A DNA stretch of 64,000 nt from the NCBI RefSeq assembly GCF_001465835.2, contig NZ_CP013661.2:744001-808000 (forward strand). Reading direction: 5' to 3'. The position numbers were made by a program, and so were the translations under genes. A model generated the notes under the pieces. The model saw nothing but the letters and a program-made list of their open reading frames with translations. It was not told the DNA's origin and did no database searches. Shown here piece after piece: positions 48,896 to 57,134 of the stretch (within the stretch, counting starts at the first letter, position 1; each line of letters opens with the position of its first letter). The stretch comes from Planococcus kocurii. Its GTDB lineage: Bacteria > Bacillota > Bacilli > Bacillales_A > Planococcaceae.

Positions 48896-50125
48896 TTAGA
48901 ATGCCCAGTTTCCGTTTCGGAAGATAGGCTCTTTTGAACCATCAATCGTGATGCCATCAATATTCATGTGCTCACTGCCTATCATGAAATCTTCATGGAC
49001 AATTGACGTGTTAAGGCCGATAGCTGCTAGTTGATTGCGCTCTAAATCGCGTGCACCTTCGTAGCAAGTAGGATAAGAATCGCCAATCGCTAAATGATTT
49101 GAAGCATTTTCATCGAATAAGGTATTGTAAAACAGAATATTCGAATCGGAAATTGGAGAATGGAATGGCACTAATGCCACTTCTCCCAAATAAGCTGCCC
49201 CTTCGTCGGCGCTAATCATTTCGTCTAGAAGTTCTTGTCCTGTTGCTGCTTTGGCCTGAACAATTTTCCCTTTTTCAAAAGTCAGTGTAAATCCATCAAT
49301 CACATTGCCTTGGTAGACCAGTGGCTTTGTGTTCTGAACGATGCCATCTACTCCATGCTTCAACGGAACGGTGTAAACTTCTTCGGTCGGCATATTCGCA
49401 ATAAATGGATTTCCTTGAGGCGTTTTTGACGCACCAGACATCCAAATGTGCTTGTCTGGAAGTTCAATAGTTAAATTCGTTCCAGGTGCACTATACTGCA
49501 ATTTCACGTAACGTTTATCGTTTAATTGCATAGCTCGTTTCTCTAACAAGGCGATGTGGTTTTTCCAAGCTTCCACTGCATTGCCTTCACCGATTCGTAC
49601 AGTTTTGAAAATAGCTTGCCATAAAGACTCCATTTGTTGTTCAGCCGGCAAGTTGGGAAACACTTTTTGTGCCCATTTTGAGGACGGAATTGCAACAATC
49701 GACCATGCTACTTTGTCCGTTCCAACTGCTTGACGATAGCGCTCTAACGCTGTTCCTGAAGCTTTTTGCCAATCGGCCAAACGTTTTGCTGGAATTCCAG
49801 TTAGCAAATCCGGATCTTCCGCATCAATCCACAGGAAAGCCCCACCCGTATTAACAACTTCGTCTCGCTGTAAGACAGACCATTCTGGATATTCTTTAAA
49901 TGTATCATCAGGAGCTAATTCAAAATGCGTTCGTGTCAATACCGGATCTTCGTAATTAACCTGTACGCGTTTAGCACCTGCTTCATAAGCTTTTCTAACG
50001 ACAATCCGCGTAAATTCAAGCGTGTCAATTGTTGTATTGATGACGACCAATTGTCCTTTTTGAACATTTAATCCGACATAAACCGTTAATTCAGCGTATT
50101 GTTCAAGCTTTTCATGAAAATTCAT
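48896..50125 (-). CDS. M29 family aminopeptidase (AmpS/PepS type), copy 2
   Basis: A 409-residue metallo-aminopeptidase closely similar to the product of 36904-38136 over its whole length. The same key blocks are present: MPTEEVYTVPLK, YLGEVALVPFHSPISDSN, FDENASNHLAIGDSY and EDFMIGSEHMNIDG (ligand Glu/His/Asp). Its ATG overlaps the helicase stop by 4 bases (ATGA), indicating coupling. Two such paralogues in 12 kb are noteworthy. Confidence 0.93.
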   Translation of the reverse strand: MNFHEKLEQYAELTVYVGLNVQKGQLVVINTTIDTLEFTRIVVRKAYEAGAKRVQVNYEDPVLTRTHFELAPDDTFKEYPEWSVLQRDEVVNTGGAFLWIDAEDPDLLTGIPAKRLADWQKASGTALERYRQAVGTDKVAWSIVAIPSSKWAQKVFPNLPAEQQMESLWQAIFKTVRIGEGNAVEAWKNHIALLEKRAMQLNDKRYVKLQYSAPGTNLTIELPDKHIWMSGASKTPQGNPFIANMPTEEVYTVPLKHGVDGIVQNTKPLVYQGNVIDGFTLTFEKGKIVQAKAATGQELLDEMISADEGAAYLGEVALVPFHSPISDSNILFYNTLFDENASNHLAIGDSYPTCYEGARDLERNQLAAIGLNTSIVHEDFMIGSEHMNIDGITIDGSKEPIFRNGNWAF

Positions 50126-51282
50126 CGCTTATTCCCCTTCGCGGCAATGGTTTTGCTAGATCCTTCGATTAACTTACCACCATGAACAATTTTTTGAACA
50201 GGCTTAGAAGGCAATTCTTTCGTAAATTTTTTATAATGACGTTCATCAGCATACGCCAACAAAGTCAATACTTCACCATCAGCCCCAGCTCTTCCGGTTC
50301 TCCCTGAACGATGTAAGTATTGCTCAACGGTTTGTGGAACATCGACGTGAACCACATGCGTCACCAAATCGATATCCAATCCACGTGCCGCTACTTCTGT
50401 TGCAATCAAAACGGCTACTTCCCCTTTACGAAAAGCATCTAATGCTTTTTTACGTTCATCTTTTTTCATTTCAGAATGCAATGTGACGATTTTCGCGTCA
50501 CGGAATTTCAATTTATTTTCCTTCATTAGCAACTGATCTAAGTTATTCACAAACGCTAATGCTTTCATGCCTGGAATATGCGAAATGCTGCGCAGCAATT
50601 CCGTTTTATCACGTTCATCCACTTTGATGAATGAATGCGTCACTTTGCCAAACATTGGTAAATCTGCAGCTGTTACTTGCAGACGCGTTGGATGTTGCAT
50701 TAACCGTTCGGCAACTACTTCTATTTCTTCTGTAATGGTCGCAGACACAAGAACCAATTGGCGATCATGTTGCGTTTTTTCAATCAAGTCTTTCATAATC
50801 CCACGGTGCTCACGCGCCATTAACTGATCGCCTTCATCCAATACCAACATACGGATTTCATGCATTTTCAATTTTTTCGTTTTCACTAATTCATTTAGAC
50901 GTCCCGGAGTTCCAACTACAATCGTTGGCTTTTTCTTCAGCTTTTCTAATTGACGCTGCATATTTGCACCACCAATCAACTGCGTAACGGTTACGTCTGT
51001 TCCTTCTGTCCACTCACGTAAGACATTAACGATTTGCATAGACAATTCCTGCGATGGCGCAACGATCATTGCTTGTATTGCTGGTTTTTCTGGATTTACT
51101 CGTTCTAATATCGGCAAGACATATGCCAAAGTTTTACCAGAACCTGTTGGAGATTCTGCTACGATATCATTGCCTGCTAACATTTCTGGAATCATCTGGT
51201 CTTGAATCGGCATTGCCGCTTCAAATCCAGCCTTCTCCCATTTCTCTTGCCATATTGGACTTAGTTCTTTTATAAAAGTCAT
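50122..51282 (-). CDS. DEAD-box RNA helicase (YfmL/CshC-like)
   Basis: A 386-residue ATP-dependent RNA helicase core with a short basic tail. The Q motif is in FEAAMPIQDQMIP; motif I SPTGSGKT (44-51); motif Ia APSQELS; motif II DEGD instead of DEAD (about 147-150); motif III SAT; motif V ARGLDI; motif VI HRSGRTGRAG. Length and tail fit small B. subtilis-type helicases such as YfmL, which assists ribosome assembly. The ATG at 51282 follows AAGGTGG; the longer frame adds 27 residues. It is coupled to the downstream M29 aminopeptidase. Confidence 0.9.
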   Translation of the reverse strand: MTFIKELSPIWQEKWEKAGFEAAMPIQDQMIPEMLAGNDIVAESPTGSGKTLAYVLPILERVNPEKPAIQAMIVAPSQELSMQIVNVLREWTEGTDVTVTQLIGGANMQRQLEKLKKKPTIVVGTPGRLNELVKTKKLKMHEIRMLVLDEGDQLMAREHRGIMKDLIEKTQHDRQLVLVSATITEEIEVVAERLMQHPTRLQVTAADLPMFGKVTHSFIKVDERDKTELLRSISHIPGMKALAFVNNLDQLLMKENKLKFRDAKIVTLHSEMKKDERKKALDAFRKGEVAVLIATEVAARGLDIDLVTHVVHVDVPQTVEQYLHRSGRTGRAGADGEVLTLLAYADERHYKKFTKELPSKPVQKIVHGGKLIEGSSKTIAAKGNKR

Positions 51283-51418
51283 TTGCGATTCCACCTTTTT
51301 TTCAATGCTTTTAGTGTACCATATTTGCTGTTTTATCGCCTTTTTGAAACCGGAAAAGTGCAAGCCTCCCTAGTGTCTAATGACTAACAAAGTGCAGTCA
51401 TTTCTATTTTCTTAAATT

Positions 51419-51449
51419 CAAAAAGCCAGCCCGGATACCGGACTGACTC
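51419..51449 (-). terminator. probable terminator of the MFS gene at 51456
   Basis: CAG-CCGG pairs with CCGG-CTG (each arm with one unpaired base) around a 3-base loop, followed by GCTTTTT on the minus strand. Confidence 0.6.
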
Positions 51450-51455
51450 AGTCAA

Positions 51456-52925
51456 TTATTCAGTTACTTCTTTTCGTCTGTAGACAATTTCTTTTTCGGC
51501 TTCAGTGACTGGTCGAACAGGCTTTTTAATAAAGAAAGCCAGTATCAATGATACGAGCGCGATAAAAGTAGAAACGAAAAACGCGAAGTTAATGCCGTCA
51601 AGCATGGCTAAGTTCAAAATACTCTCCGGAGAAGTTCCACTTGCCGCCAATTCTTTCGCTGACGATTCGGTGCGTGTGTTCATGATGGTAATTAAGAAAG
51701 CAGATCCAACAGCCCCTGCCACTTGCTGCAACGTATTATTGATTGCTGTTCCGTGAGGGTAAGATTTTATCGGCAAGGTATTCAAACCGTTGGTCATAAC
51801 CGGCATCATAACCATTGAAATACCAAACATCCGCAATGTGTAAATTACCATAATACTGACGTAACTAGAGTCTAAGCTCAATTGGCTAAACATATACGTC
51901 GTTAAAACAACTAATGACAACCCAGGAATGGCCAACACTTTAGCGCCAAAACGGTCGAAAAGTCGGCCAGTAATCGGCGACATAAAGCCCATAATTAAAG
52001 CGCCCGGCAACATTAACAACCCCGAGTTAATCGGTGAAATTCCTTTGATGGTTTGGATATAAATCGGCATTAAAATCATTGCTGAGAACATAGACATGGA
52101 AAGAGAAATTGAAATAGCAGATGATAAAGCAAACATCGGATATTTATAAATTCGAATTTCCAGTAAAGGCTCATCTAATTTTAATTGGCGGAACCCGAAA
52201 ACAATTAAAGATATCACACCTATTGCGATTGTCACTATGACAGTGGCATTGGTCCAGCCGAGCGTTCCGGCTGAACTGAACCCGTATAAAACACCGCCGA
52301 ATCCTAAACTTGAAAGAGCCAACGAAGCTTTATCAAGTGATATATCTCTATTTTGGAATGTTAGGTTCTTTAATTTGAATATCCCTAAAGTAAGAGGAAC
52401 TAGTGCGATCGGTAAGACAATCCAAAAGAGAACACGCCATGAGTAATGCTCGACGATAAATCCAGAAAGAGTTGGGCCAATTGCAGGTGCAACGACCATA
52501 ACCAGTCCGAATATCCCCATTGCAGATCCTCGTTTTTCAACAGGAAAAGCAGCAAGCATAACGTTCATTAATAATGGCATCATCAATGCTGCCCCAGAAG
52601 CTTGGACCATTCTGCCGATTAGCAGAATGCTAAATGTTGGCGATATTGCCGCCAATAATGTGCCGAGTGCAAATAATGACATCGCCACAATGAAAATCGA
52701 ACGATTGGAATAGCGCTGAATGAAAAAAGCACTAGCAGGAATCAAAATCCCGTTAACTAGCATATAGCCTGTAACTAACCATTGTGCTGTAGAAGCGGCT
52801 ATATTTAAATCGATCATAATTTCAGGCAATGCAATGTTCAACAAAGTCTGATTAAAAATCGCTACGAACGCGCCGGTAAAGAGAATGGCAATAATGCCAT
52901 AAGGTGGTTTTTTCTGTTCTGTCAT
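51456..52925 (-). CDS. MDR family MFS transporter, DHA2 (14-TM) type
   Basis: A 489-residue multidrug exporter of the EmrB/LmrB drug:H+ antiporter-2 family with about 14 helices. The N-terminal NQTLLNIALPEIMIDL and TAQWLVTGYML segments (about 25-57) and the motif C-like GLVMVVAPAIGPTLSGFIVEH region (about 140-160) are typical. GGAGG is 8 bases before the ATG at 52925. It is divergent from a TetR regulator over a 168-base spacer, so it is probably an inducible efflux pump controlled by that regulator. Confidence 0.92.
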   Translation of the reverse strand: MTEQKKPPYGIIAILFTGAFVAIFNQTLLNIALPEIMIDLNIAASTAQWLVTGYMLVNGILIPASAFFIQRYSNRSIFIVAMSLFALGTLLAAISPTFSILLIGRMVQASGAALMMPLLMNVMLAAFPVEKRGSAMGIFGLVMVVAPAIGPTLSGFIVEHYSWRVLFWIVLPIALVPLTLGIFKLKNLTFQNRDISLDKASLALSSLGFGGVLYGFSSAGTLGWTNATVIVTIAIGVISLIVFGFRQLKLDEPLLEIRIYKYPMFALSSAISISLSMSMFSAMILMPIYIQTIKGISPINSGLLMLPGALIMGFMSPITGRLFDRFGAKVLAIPGLSLVVLTTYMFSQLSLDSSYVSIMVIYTLRMFGISMVMMPVMTNGLNTLPIKSYPHGTAINNTLQQVAGAVGSAFLITIMNTRTESSAKELAASGTSPESILNLAMLDGINFAFFVSTFIALVSLILAFFIKKPVRPVTEAEKEIVYRRKEVTE

Positions 52926-52980
52926 ATTTTCATTTCCTCCATACATCTTACGCTTTTTCTATTTCTTCATTTGATTATTC

Positions 52981-53081
52981 TATACCGGTTGTATATTTTT
53001 TTCAAGTCAAATGTTTTATTCATCTTTAATCATTGATTTGAAAGCGTTTTTAACTTATTATAAAGATAGACTAACGGTATA
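52981..53081. promoter_or_regulatory. divergent promoter region with inverted TATACCG half-sites
   Basis: TATACCGG at 52981-52988 overlaps the likely -10 region of the MFS gene. The inverse CGGTATA at 53076-53082 lies near the expected transcription start of the TetR gene. Such sites near both promoters are candidates for TetR binding; this is inference only. Confidence 0.35.
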
Positions 53082-53093
53082 AAGGTGAGGTAT

Positions 53094-53954
53094 ATGAATC
53101 CGAAAAAACAACAAATTTTAAGCGCAGCCTACAAGCTGTTCATCAATAAAGGCTATAACCCCTCTTCTATCCAAGACATACTCGATGATGCTGGCGTGTC
53201 TAAAGGAACTTTCTACAACTATTTCGGTTCCAAATCTGAGTGCCTTATGGCAATCATGGAATCTATTGGCAGTGAAATTCGCCAGCAACGATTAGCCGCA
53301 GCACTTGGAATGCTAACCAACGATCCAGAGGTTCTGGCAGAACAACTGTCTATTCGCATCAAGCTGAACCTTGAAAAAAATCTATTTTCTCTCTACGAAA
53401 GCATCTTTTATTCACAAGATCCGGAACTAAAAGCATTTTCCATTAAACAATATACGTTAGAAATGGAATGGATTTCTTCACGAATCGTAGATGTTTTTGG
53501 CAAAGAAGCAGCTCCTTACGCATTAGAAAATGCGGCTTTTGTCCACGGTTATGTTCAGCAACTGATCCATTTATGGCGTCTCGTTTCTGTGGAGGAATTA
53601 CCGGCAGAAAAACTCTCTTCTTTTGTCGTCCGCCGCTTACAAGCAACGATAACTCTTCAAATAGCAGCGAAAGACAGTTTTATTGGCAAGCTCAAATTAC
53701 CAATCGCCACTTTAGCAGATCATGTTAGCATTGAAGAACTTGCTATGCTATTAGAAGCTTATGCTCAAAACTTAAAAGATCATGCCAACACACGGCAATT
53801 AGTGCAGTTTCTAGCAACAGAGCTCGCCACAGAAGCGCCGAGAAAAGCGTTAATTGAAAGTGTCCTAACGACTTTAGCTAATGACAAACGGATCGAAGCT
53901 GAACTGTCGATACTCATAGAACAAGTATGGAAGCATTTAGACGAGTTGGCATAA
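53094..53954 (+). CDS. TetR family transcriptional regulator
   Basis: A 286-residue regulator. The N-terminal TetR HTH is complete: ILSAAYKLFINKGY (8-21), SSIQDILDDAGVSKGTFYNYFGSK (23-46). The remainder (about 230 residues) is helical and longer than the usual TetR ligand domain (about 140), so it may hold an extra helical module. The ATG at 53094 follows AAAGGTGAGG. Divergent from the DHA2 exporter, it is most likely its repressor. Confidence 0.9.
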   Translation: MNPKKQQILSAAYKLFINKGYNPSSIQDILDDAGVSKGTFYNYFGSKSECLMAIMESIGSEIRQQRLAAALGMLTNDPEVLAEQLSIRIKLNLEKNLFSLYESIFYSQDPELKAFSIKQYTLEMEWISSRIVDVFGKEAAPYALENAAFVHGYVQQLIHLWRLVSVEELPAEKLSSFVVRRLQATITLQIAAKDSFIGKLKLPIATLADHVSIEELAMLLEAYAQNLKDHANTRQLVQFLATELATEAPRKALIESVLTTLANDKRIEAELSILIEQVWKHLDELA

Positions 53955-53988
53955 AAAAAGCGAAGCCAGTTTTGGCTTCGCTTTTTTC
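53953..53988 (+). terminator. terminator of the TetR gene
   Basis: The perfect stem AAAGCGAAGCC/GGCTTCGCTTT is followed by TTT and begins at the stop codon. Confidence 0.9.
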
Positions 53989-54016
53989 GACATTTGCTTT
54001 TGTGTGCATTTCATCA

Positions 54017-54199
54017 CTAGTAGCTATATTGTCTTCCAGCAAAATGGGGATGCCATGCAAATGTGAAATCGTTTCTTTGTACATTAAAACTGATTTTTTC
54101 TGAAGTTAAGTTATCAGCTGTCAGTTCTTGCTACATTTCGGCAATCGTCAGTTCAACTAATCGATTCTTGCGATAGGTTGCTAATTTTTCATCACACAT
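54017..54199 (-). pseudogene. small protein gene broken by an in-frame TAG
   Basis: From an ATG at 54199, with GGAG 8 bases upstream, the frame reads MCDEKLATYRKNRLVELTIA then EM, a TAG at codon 23, and continues in the same frame for 37 codons (QELTADNLTSEKISFNVQRN, DFTFAWHPHFAGRQYSY) to a second stop at 54017. Both halves look protein-like, with a Trp/His-rich end. So either a CAG-type codon mutated to TAG, or the stop is read through. I do not recognise the family. Confidence 0.6.
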
Positions 54200-54229
54200 G
54201 AACATGGCTCCTACTTTGTATCAACCATT

Positions 54230-54257
54230 AAAAAAAGCCAGAATCAACCGGCTTTTT
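54230..54257 (-). terminator. terminator of the FbpA-like gene
   Basis: AAAAAAGCC pairs with GGCTTTTT across a 10-base loop. It overlaps the last codons and stop. Confidence 0.65.
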
Positions 54258-54408
54258 CATTGTCTGTATAAGTTTTCATTAATTCATAAAGTGAAGTTTC
54301 ATATAATTGTCTGCCATTGATCTTAAATACATTTTGTTCGACTAACCCTTGAATGATGGTTTCACGTTTATCTGTGAATTTTGACTCGGGCACTTGTTTC
54401 ATTTTCAT
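54244..54408 (-). CDS. small protein resembling Fur-regulated basic protein FbpA
   Basis: A 54-residue protein MKMKQVPESKFTDKRETIIQ with a central FKINGRQLYETSLYELMK segment. That segment matches the FbpA family pattern (basic N-terminal part, then Gly-Arg-Gln-Leu-Tyr-Glu and a Leu-x-x-Leu stretch). B. subtilis FbpA is a small protein of the iron-sparing response. AAGGAG lies 6 bases before the ATG. No Fur box was recognised upstream, so iron regulation is not supported by this sequence. It follows nothing on its strand within 130 bases, so it has its own promoter. Confidence 0.6.
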   Translation of the reverse strand: MKMKQVPESKFTDKRETIIQGLVEQNVFKINGRQLYETSLYELMKTYTDNEKAG

Positions 54409-54497
54409 CGTTATCTCCTTCTGGAAGTATTCTTTTATCTTTACCCTATGATTTATCTCTTTAAAACCTGTAACTCAGTAAAGTTGTGTCAAAAATA

Positions 54498-54543
54498 AAA
54501 AAAGAGTTTAATCAGCGCGTTTCGCCAATTAAACTCTTTTTTT
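54498..54543 (-). terminator. terminator of rlmCD
   Basis: The perfect stem AAAGAGTTTAAT/ATTAAACTCTTT with a 15-base loop is flanked by A- and T-runs. It overlaps the rlmCD stop. Confidence 0.85.
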
Positions 54544-55906
54544 ATTTTTCTAGCTCTAGCCAAGCCACTGCTTCACAATGCGTTGACTGTGGGAACATAT
54601 CAACAGGCTGTACTTCTTTTGTGCGGTAGCCACCATCTTCTAATATGCGCAAGTCACGCGCAAGTGTAGCCGGGTTACACGATACATAAACAACACGCGA
54701 TGGACGCTGCTTGAGAATAGTCCGTAGCAACTGCTCATCACAGCCTTTACGTGGTGGATCGACCACTAAAACATCCGCCTGCTTGCCTTCTTTGTACCAG
54801 CGCGGAATCACTTGTTCGGCAGGTCCTGCTTCAAATAATGTATTTGTTAAACCATTTAGTTCCGCGTTGCGTTTAGCGTCTTCAATTGCTTGCGGCACAA
54901 TTTCAACACCCATGACAAATTTAGCTTGCTTTGCAAGGAACAGAGAAATGGTCCCAATGCCACAATACGCATCAATGACGGTCTCCTGTCCCGTTAATTG
55001 AGCGTATTCAAGCGCTTGACCGTAAAGAATTTCTGTTTGTATCGGGTTGATTTGATAAAAAGAGCGTGCTGAAATTTCAAAACGAACGTTACCGATCCGA
55101 TCTTCAATCACATCTTTGCCCCAAAGCGTTACGGTTTCATCACCAAAAATAACATTGGTTTTTTCATGGTTGATGTTTTGGACAATCGATGTCACTTCCG
55201 GAACAGTTGCTTGAATCAATTCAATTGCTCGTGCTGAATGAGCAAACTTCTTTTTCTTAGTGACTAAAACGACCATAATTTCTCCAGTCGCTCGAGCTTT
55301 CCGAACCACTACGTGGCGAAGCATACCGCGGTGTGTAGCTTCTTCGTAAGGTTCAATGCCTATTTCCACTAAGTTGTTTTTCAAAGCGACCATAATCGCA
55401 TCTGCTTCAGGTGTTTGAATCAAACATGTATCCGTATCTGCAATGTCATGAGAACGCGGCTGATAAAATCCAGCGACCACTTTGCCGTCTTGTGTACCAA
55501 AAGGAATTTGAGATTTATTGCGGTAGCGCCACGGATCTTCCATACCTTTAACTGGATGTACCGGCACATCTGGTAATTTACCGATACGTGTAATCGCGTC
55601 GCGCACTAATTTTCGTTTAAAAGTCATCTGTCCTTCGTAGGACAAGTGCTGAATTTGACAGCCTCCACATGTATCAAACACTGGACACGGAGCTGTAACA
55701 CGAAAAGGTGAAGCTTGCTGTATTTCGATTAGCTTTGCAAAGCCATAAGATTTCAAGGTTTTTAACACATGGACCGAGACATCTTCTCCTGGCAAAGCGC
55801 CTGGGATAAACAGCGGATAGCCATCAACTTTTGCTACGCCTGCACCGTCATGTGTCAAATCTTCTACATGGACTGTTAGTCGATCGTTTTTGTTTACTGG
55901 TTTCAA
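54542..55906 (-). CDS. rlmCD: 23S rRNA (uracil-5-)-methyltransferase RlmCD/RlmD (YefA)
   Basis: A 454-residue m5U methyltransferase. TRAM domain about 5-62. The 4Fe-4S cysteines are CPVFDTCGGCQIQH (about 75-88), with the fourth in DTCLIQTPEA. The SAM site is VIDAYCGIGTISLFL (about 316), and the catalytic Cys is in YVSCNPATLARD (about 411). A TTG start with GGAG 9 bases upstream is used. Position near dgkB and gatB mirrors B. subtilis yefA, whose product methylates U747 and U1939; that is the basis for the name over the copy at 22884. The cyd operon and others have been inserted between. Confidence 0.92.
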   Translation of the reverse strand: MKPVNKNDRLTVHVEDLTHDGAGVAKVDGYPLFIPGALPGEDVSVHVLKTLKSYGFAKLIEIQQASPFRVTAPCPVFDTCGGCQIQHLSYEGQMTFKRKLVRDAITRIGKLPDVPVHPVKGMEDPWRYRNKSQIPFGTQDGKVVAGFYQPRSHDIADTDTCLIQTPEADAIMVALKNNLVEIGIEPYEEATHRGMLRHVVVRKARATGEIMVVLVTKKKKFAHSARAIELIQATVPEVTSIVQNINHEKTNVIFGDETVTLWGKDVIEDRIGNVRFEISARSFYQINPIQTEILYGQALEYAQLTGQETVIDAYCGIGTISLFLAKQAKFVMGVEIVPQAIEDAKRNAELNGLTNTLFEAGPAEQVIPRWYKEGKQADVLVVDPPRKGCDEQLLRTILKQRPSRVVYVSCNPATLARDLRILEDGGYRTKEVQPVDMFPQSTHCEAVAWLELEK

Positions 55907-55941
55907 AAAAATTCACTCCATTTCACATCTACTTATCATAC

Positions 55942-55979
55942 AACAAAAAAACGCGTCAGGCAAAAGCCTGTACGCGTTC
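55942..55979 (-). terminator. terminator of the cytochrome bd operon
   Basis: ACGCGT-AGGC pairs with GCCT-ACGCGT across an AAAA loop, followed by TTTTTTT on the minus strand, directly after the cydS stop. Confidence 0.85.
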
Positions 55980-56090
55980 CTAATTTTTTTCTTTTCTAGC
56001 GGGACCATCTTTCAGAGAGAACCAGAAACCAAAAATAATGGCTCCGAACAACACTAGAAATGGTGCATAAAATATCATGAAATCCTGCAT
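55980..56090 (-). CDS. cydS: cytochrome bd oxidase small subunit CydS
   Basis: A 36-residue single-helix membrane protein: MQDFMIFYAPFLVLFGAIIF then GFWFSLKDGPARKEKN. The family pattern is met: a short MQ-x-F-(L/M)I-x-YAP start, one hydrophobic helix, and a WxxLKD end. In the Geobacillus bd oxidase structure a CydS of similar length shields the heme in CydA. GGAGG lies 8 bases before the ATG. The gene begins 15 bases after the cydB stop and ends at the operon terminator. It is too short for ordinary gene finders. Confidence 0.88.
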   Translation of the reverse strand: MQDFMIFYAPFLVLFGAIIFGFWFSLKDGPARKEKN

Positions 56091-56105
56091 GAATAATGCC
56101 TCCTC

Positions 56106-57134
56106 TTATGCGTGGTAATCTGATTTGCCTTCCACGTAGTCCTTATCGAACAAGAACAGACGGAACAACAAGTAAAGCGATGGCAACAACAAGAACAGCC
56201 CTGCGATAAATGCAATGATCAAAGCAATCGCCATGGCTTCATTTGTAAAGCTGTCATATATCGTCAAATACGGATAAAGCAAGTACGGGTAATGGGATGC
56301 ACCATAGGCGAAGAATGCTGTAAAGAACTGACCCATTAACAAAATAAAAGCCCAACCGTAATGACGCTTTTTCCAAATTAGGTAAACCGTTCCAGCAAAC
56401 AATAAGAACGACAATGCGAATGCCCACCATAAATCAAGAATACGAGCGTAATGCTCTGGATTGTGGCCACGCAGTTCGTAAATAATCCCGGTTGCAGTAA
56501 CGATTGCGGGAGCTGCCCAAACGAGTGCATATTTACGCATCAAATCAGTCGCTTTCGCATCACCAGCTTTCGATGAGTACCAAGTTAAAAATACCGACGA
56601 AATATAAAGAACTGCTGTTAAACTCAAAACGACAATACTCCACATTAACGGACTGGTGAACAATGCCCAGTAATCCAAGTAAGGCTGGCCATTATCAAGT
56701 TGGATAAAGCCACCTTCAGACATGGCAAGAACTGGTGATAATGCCGCTGGTAACAACAGCCCAGACAACCCATACATATAGATATACCCTCTATGATTGA
56801 TTTTTGCTCCGTAAGTCGCAAAAGCGTAATAGGAACCTCGAATCGCCAGCAGTATCAATGCTAGACTAGCTGGAACTAATAAGGTTGTACCGTAGTAAAA
56901 AGCGGTTTGCGGAAAAAATCCGATAATCCCGACAAAGAAGAAAACAAAAAATACGTTGGTAACTTCCCAAACTGGTGACAAGTAGCGCTGAATAACCCCT
57001 GTCAAAATATGTTGCTTGCCAACAAACGAGCTATAGGCATTAAAGAAGCCGGCGCCGAAGTCAATCGACGCCACGATGACGTATAGAAACAGAAACAACC
57101 ATAAAACAGAAATCCCAATAATTTCTAGAGTCAT
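56106..57134 (-). CDS. cydB: cytochrome d ubiquinol oxidase subunit II (CydB)
   Basis: A 342-residue membrane subunit with eight to nine helices. The N-terminal LWLFLFLYVIVASIDFGAGFF (about 10-30) and PVWEVTNVFFVFFFVG (about 54-69) are conserved CydB segments. It pairs with CydA in the high-affinity menaquinol oxidase, which reduces O2 to water without pumping protons. Its ATG overlaps the cydA stop by 4 bases, and cydS follows. AAAGGCGG is the RBS. Confidence 0.94.
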   Translation of the reverse strand: MTLEIIGISVLWLFLFLYVIVASIDFGAGFFNAYSSFVGKQHILTGVIQRYLSPVWEVTNVFFVFFFVGIIGFFPQTAFYYGTTLLVPASLALILLAIRGSYYAFATYGAKINHRGYIYMYGLSGLLLPAALSPVLAMSEGGFIQLDNGQPYLDYWALFTSPLMWSIVVLSLTAVLYISSVFLTWYSSKAGDAKATDLMRKYALVWAAPAIVTATGIIYELRGHNPEHYARILDLWWAFALSFLLFAGTVYLIWKKRHYGWAFILLMGQFFTAFFAYGASHYPYLLYPYLTIYDSFTNEAMAIALIIAFIAGLFLLLPSLYLLFRLFLFDKDYVEGKSDYHA

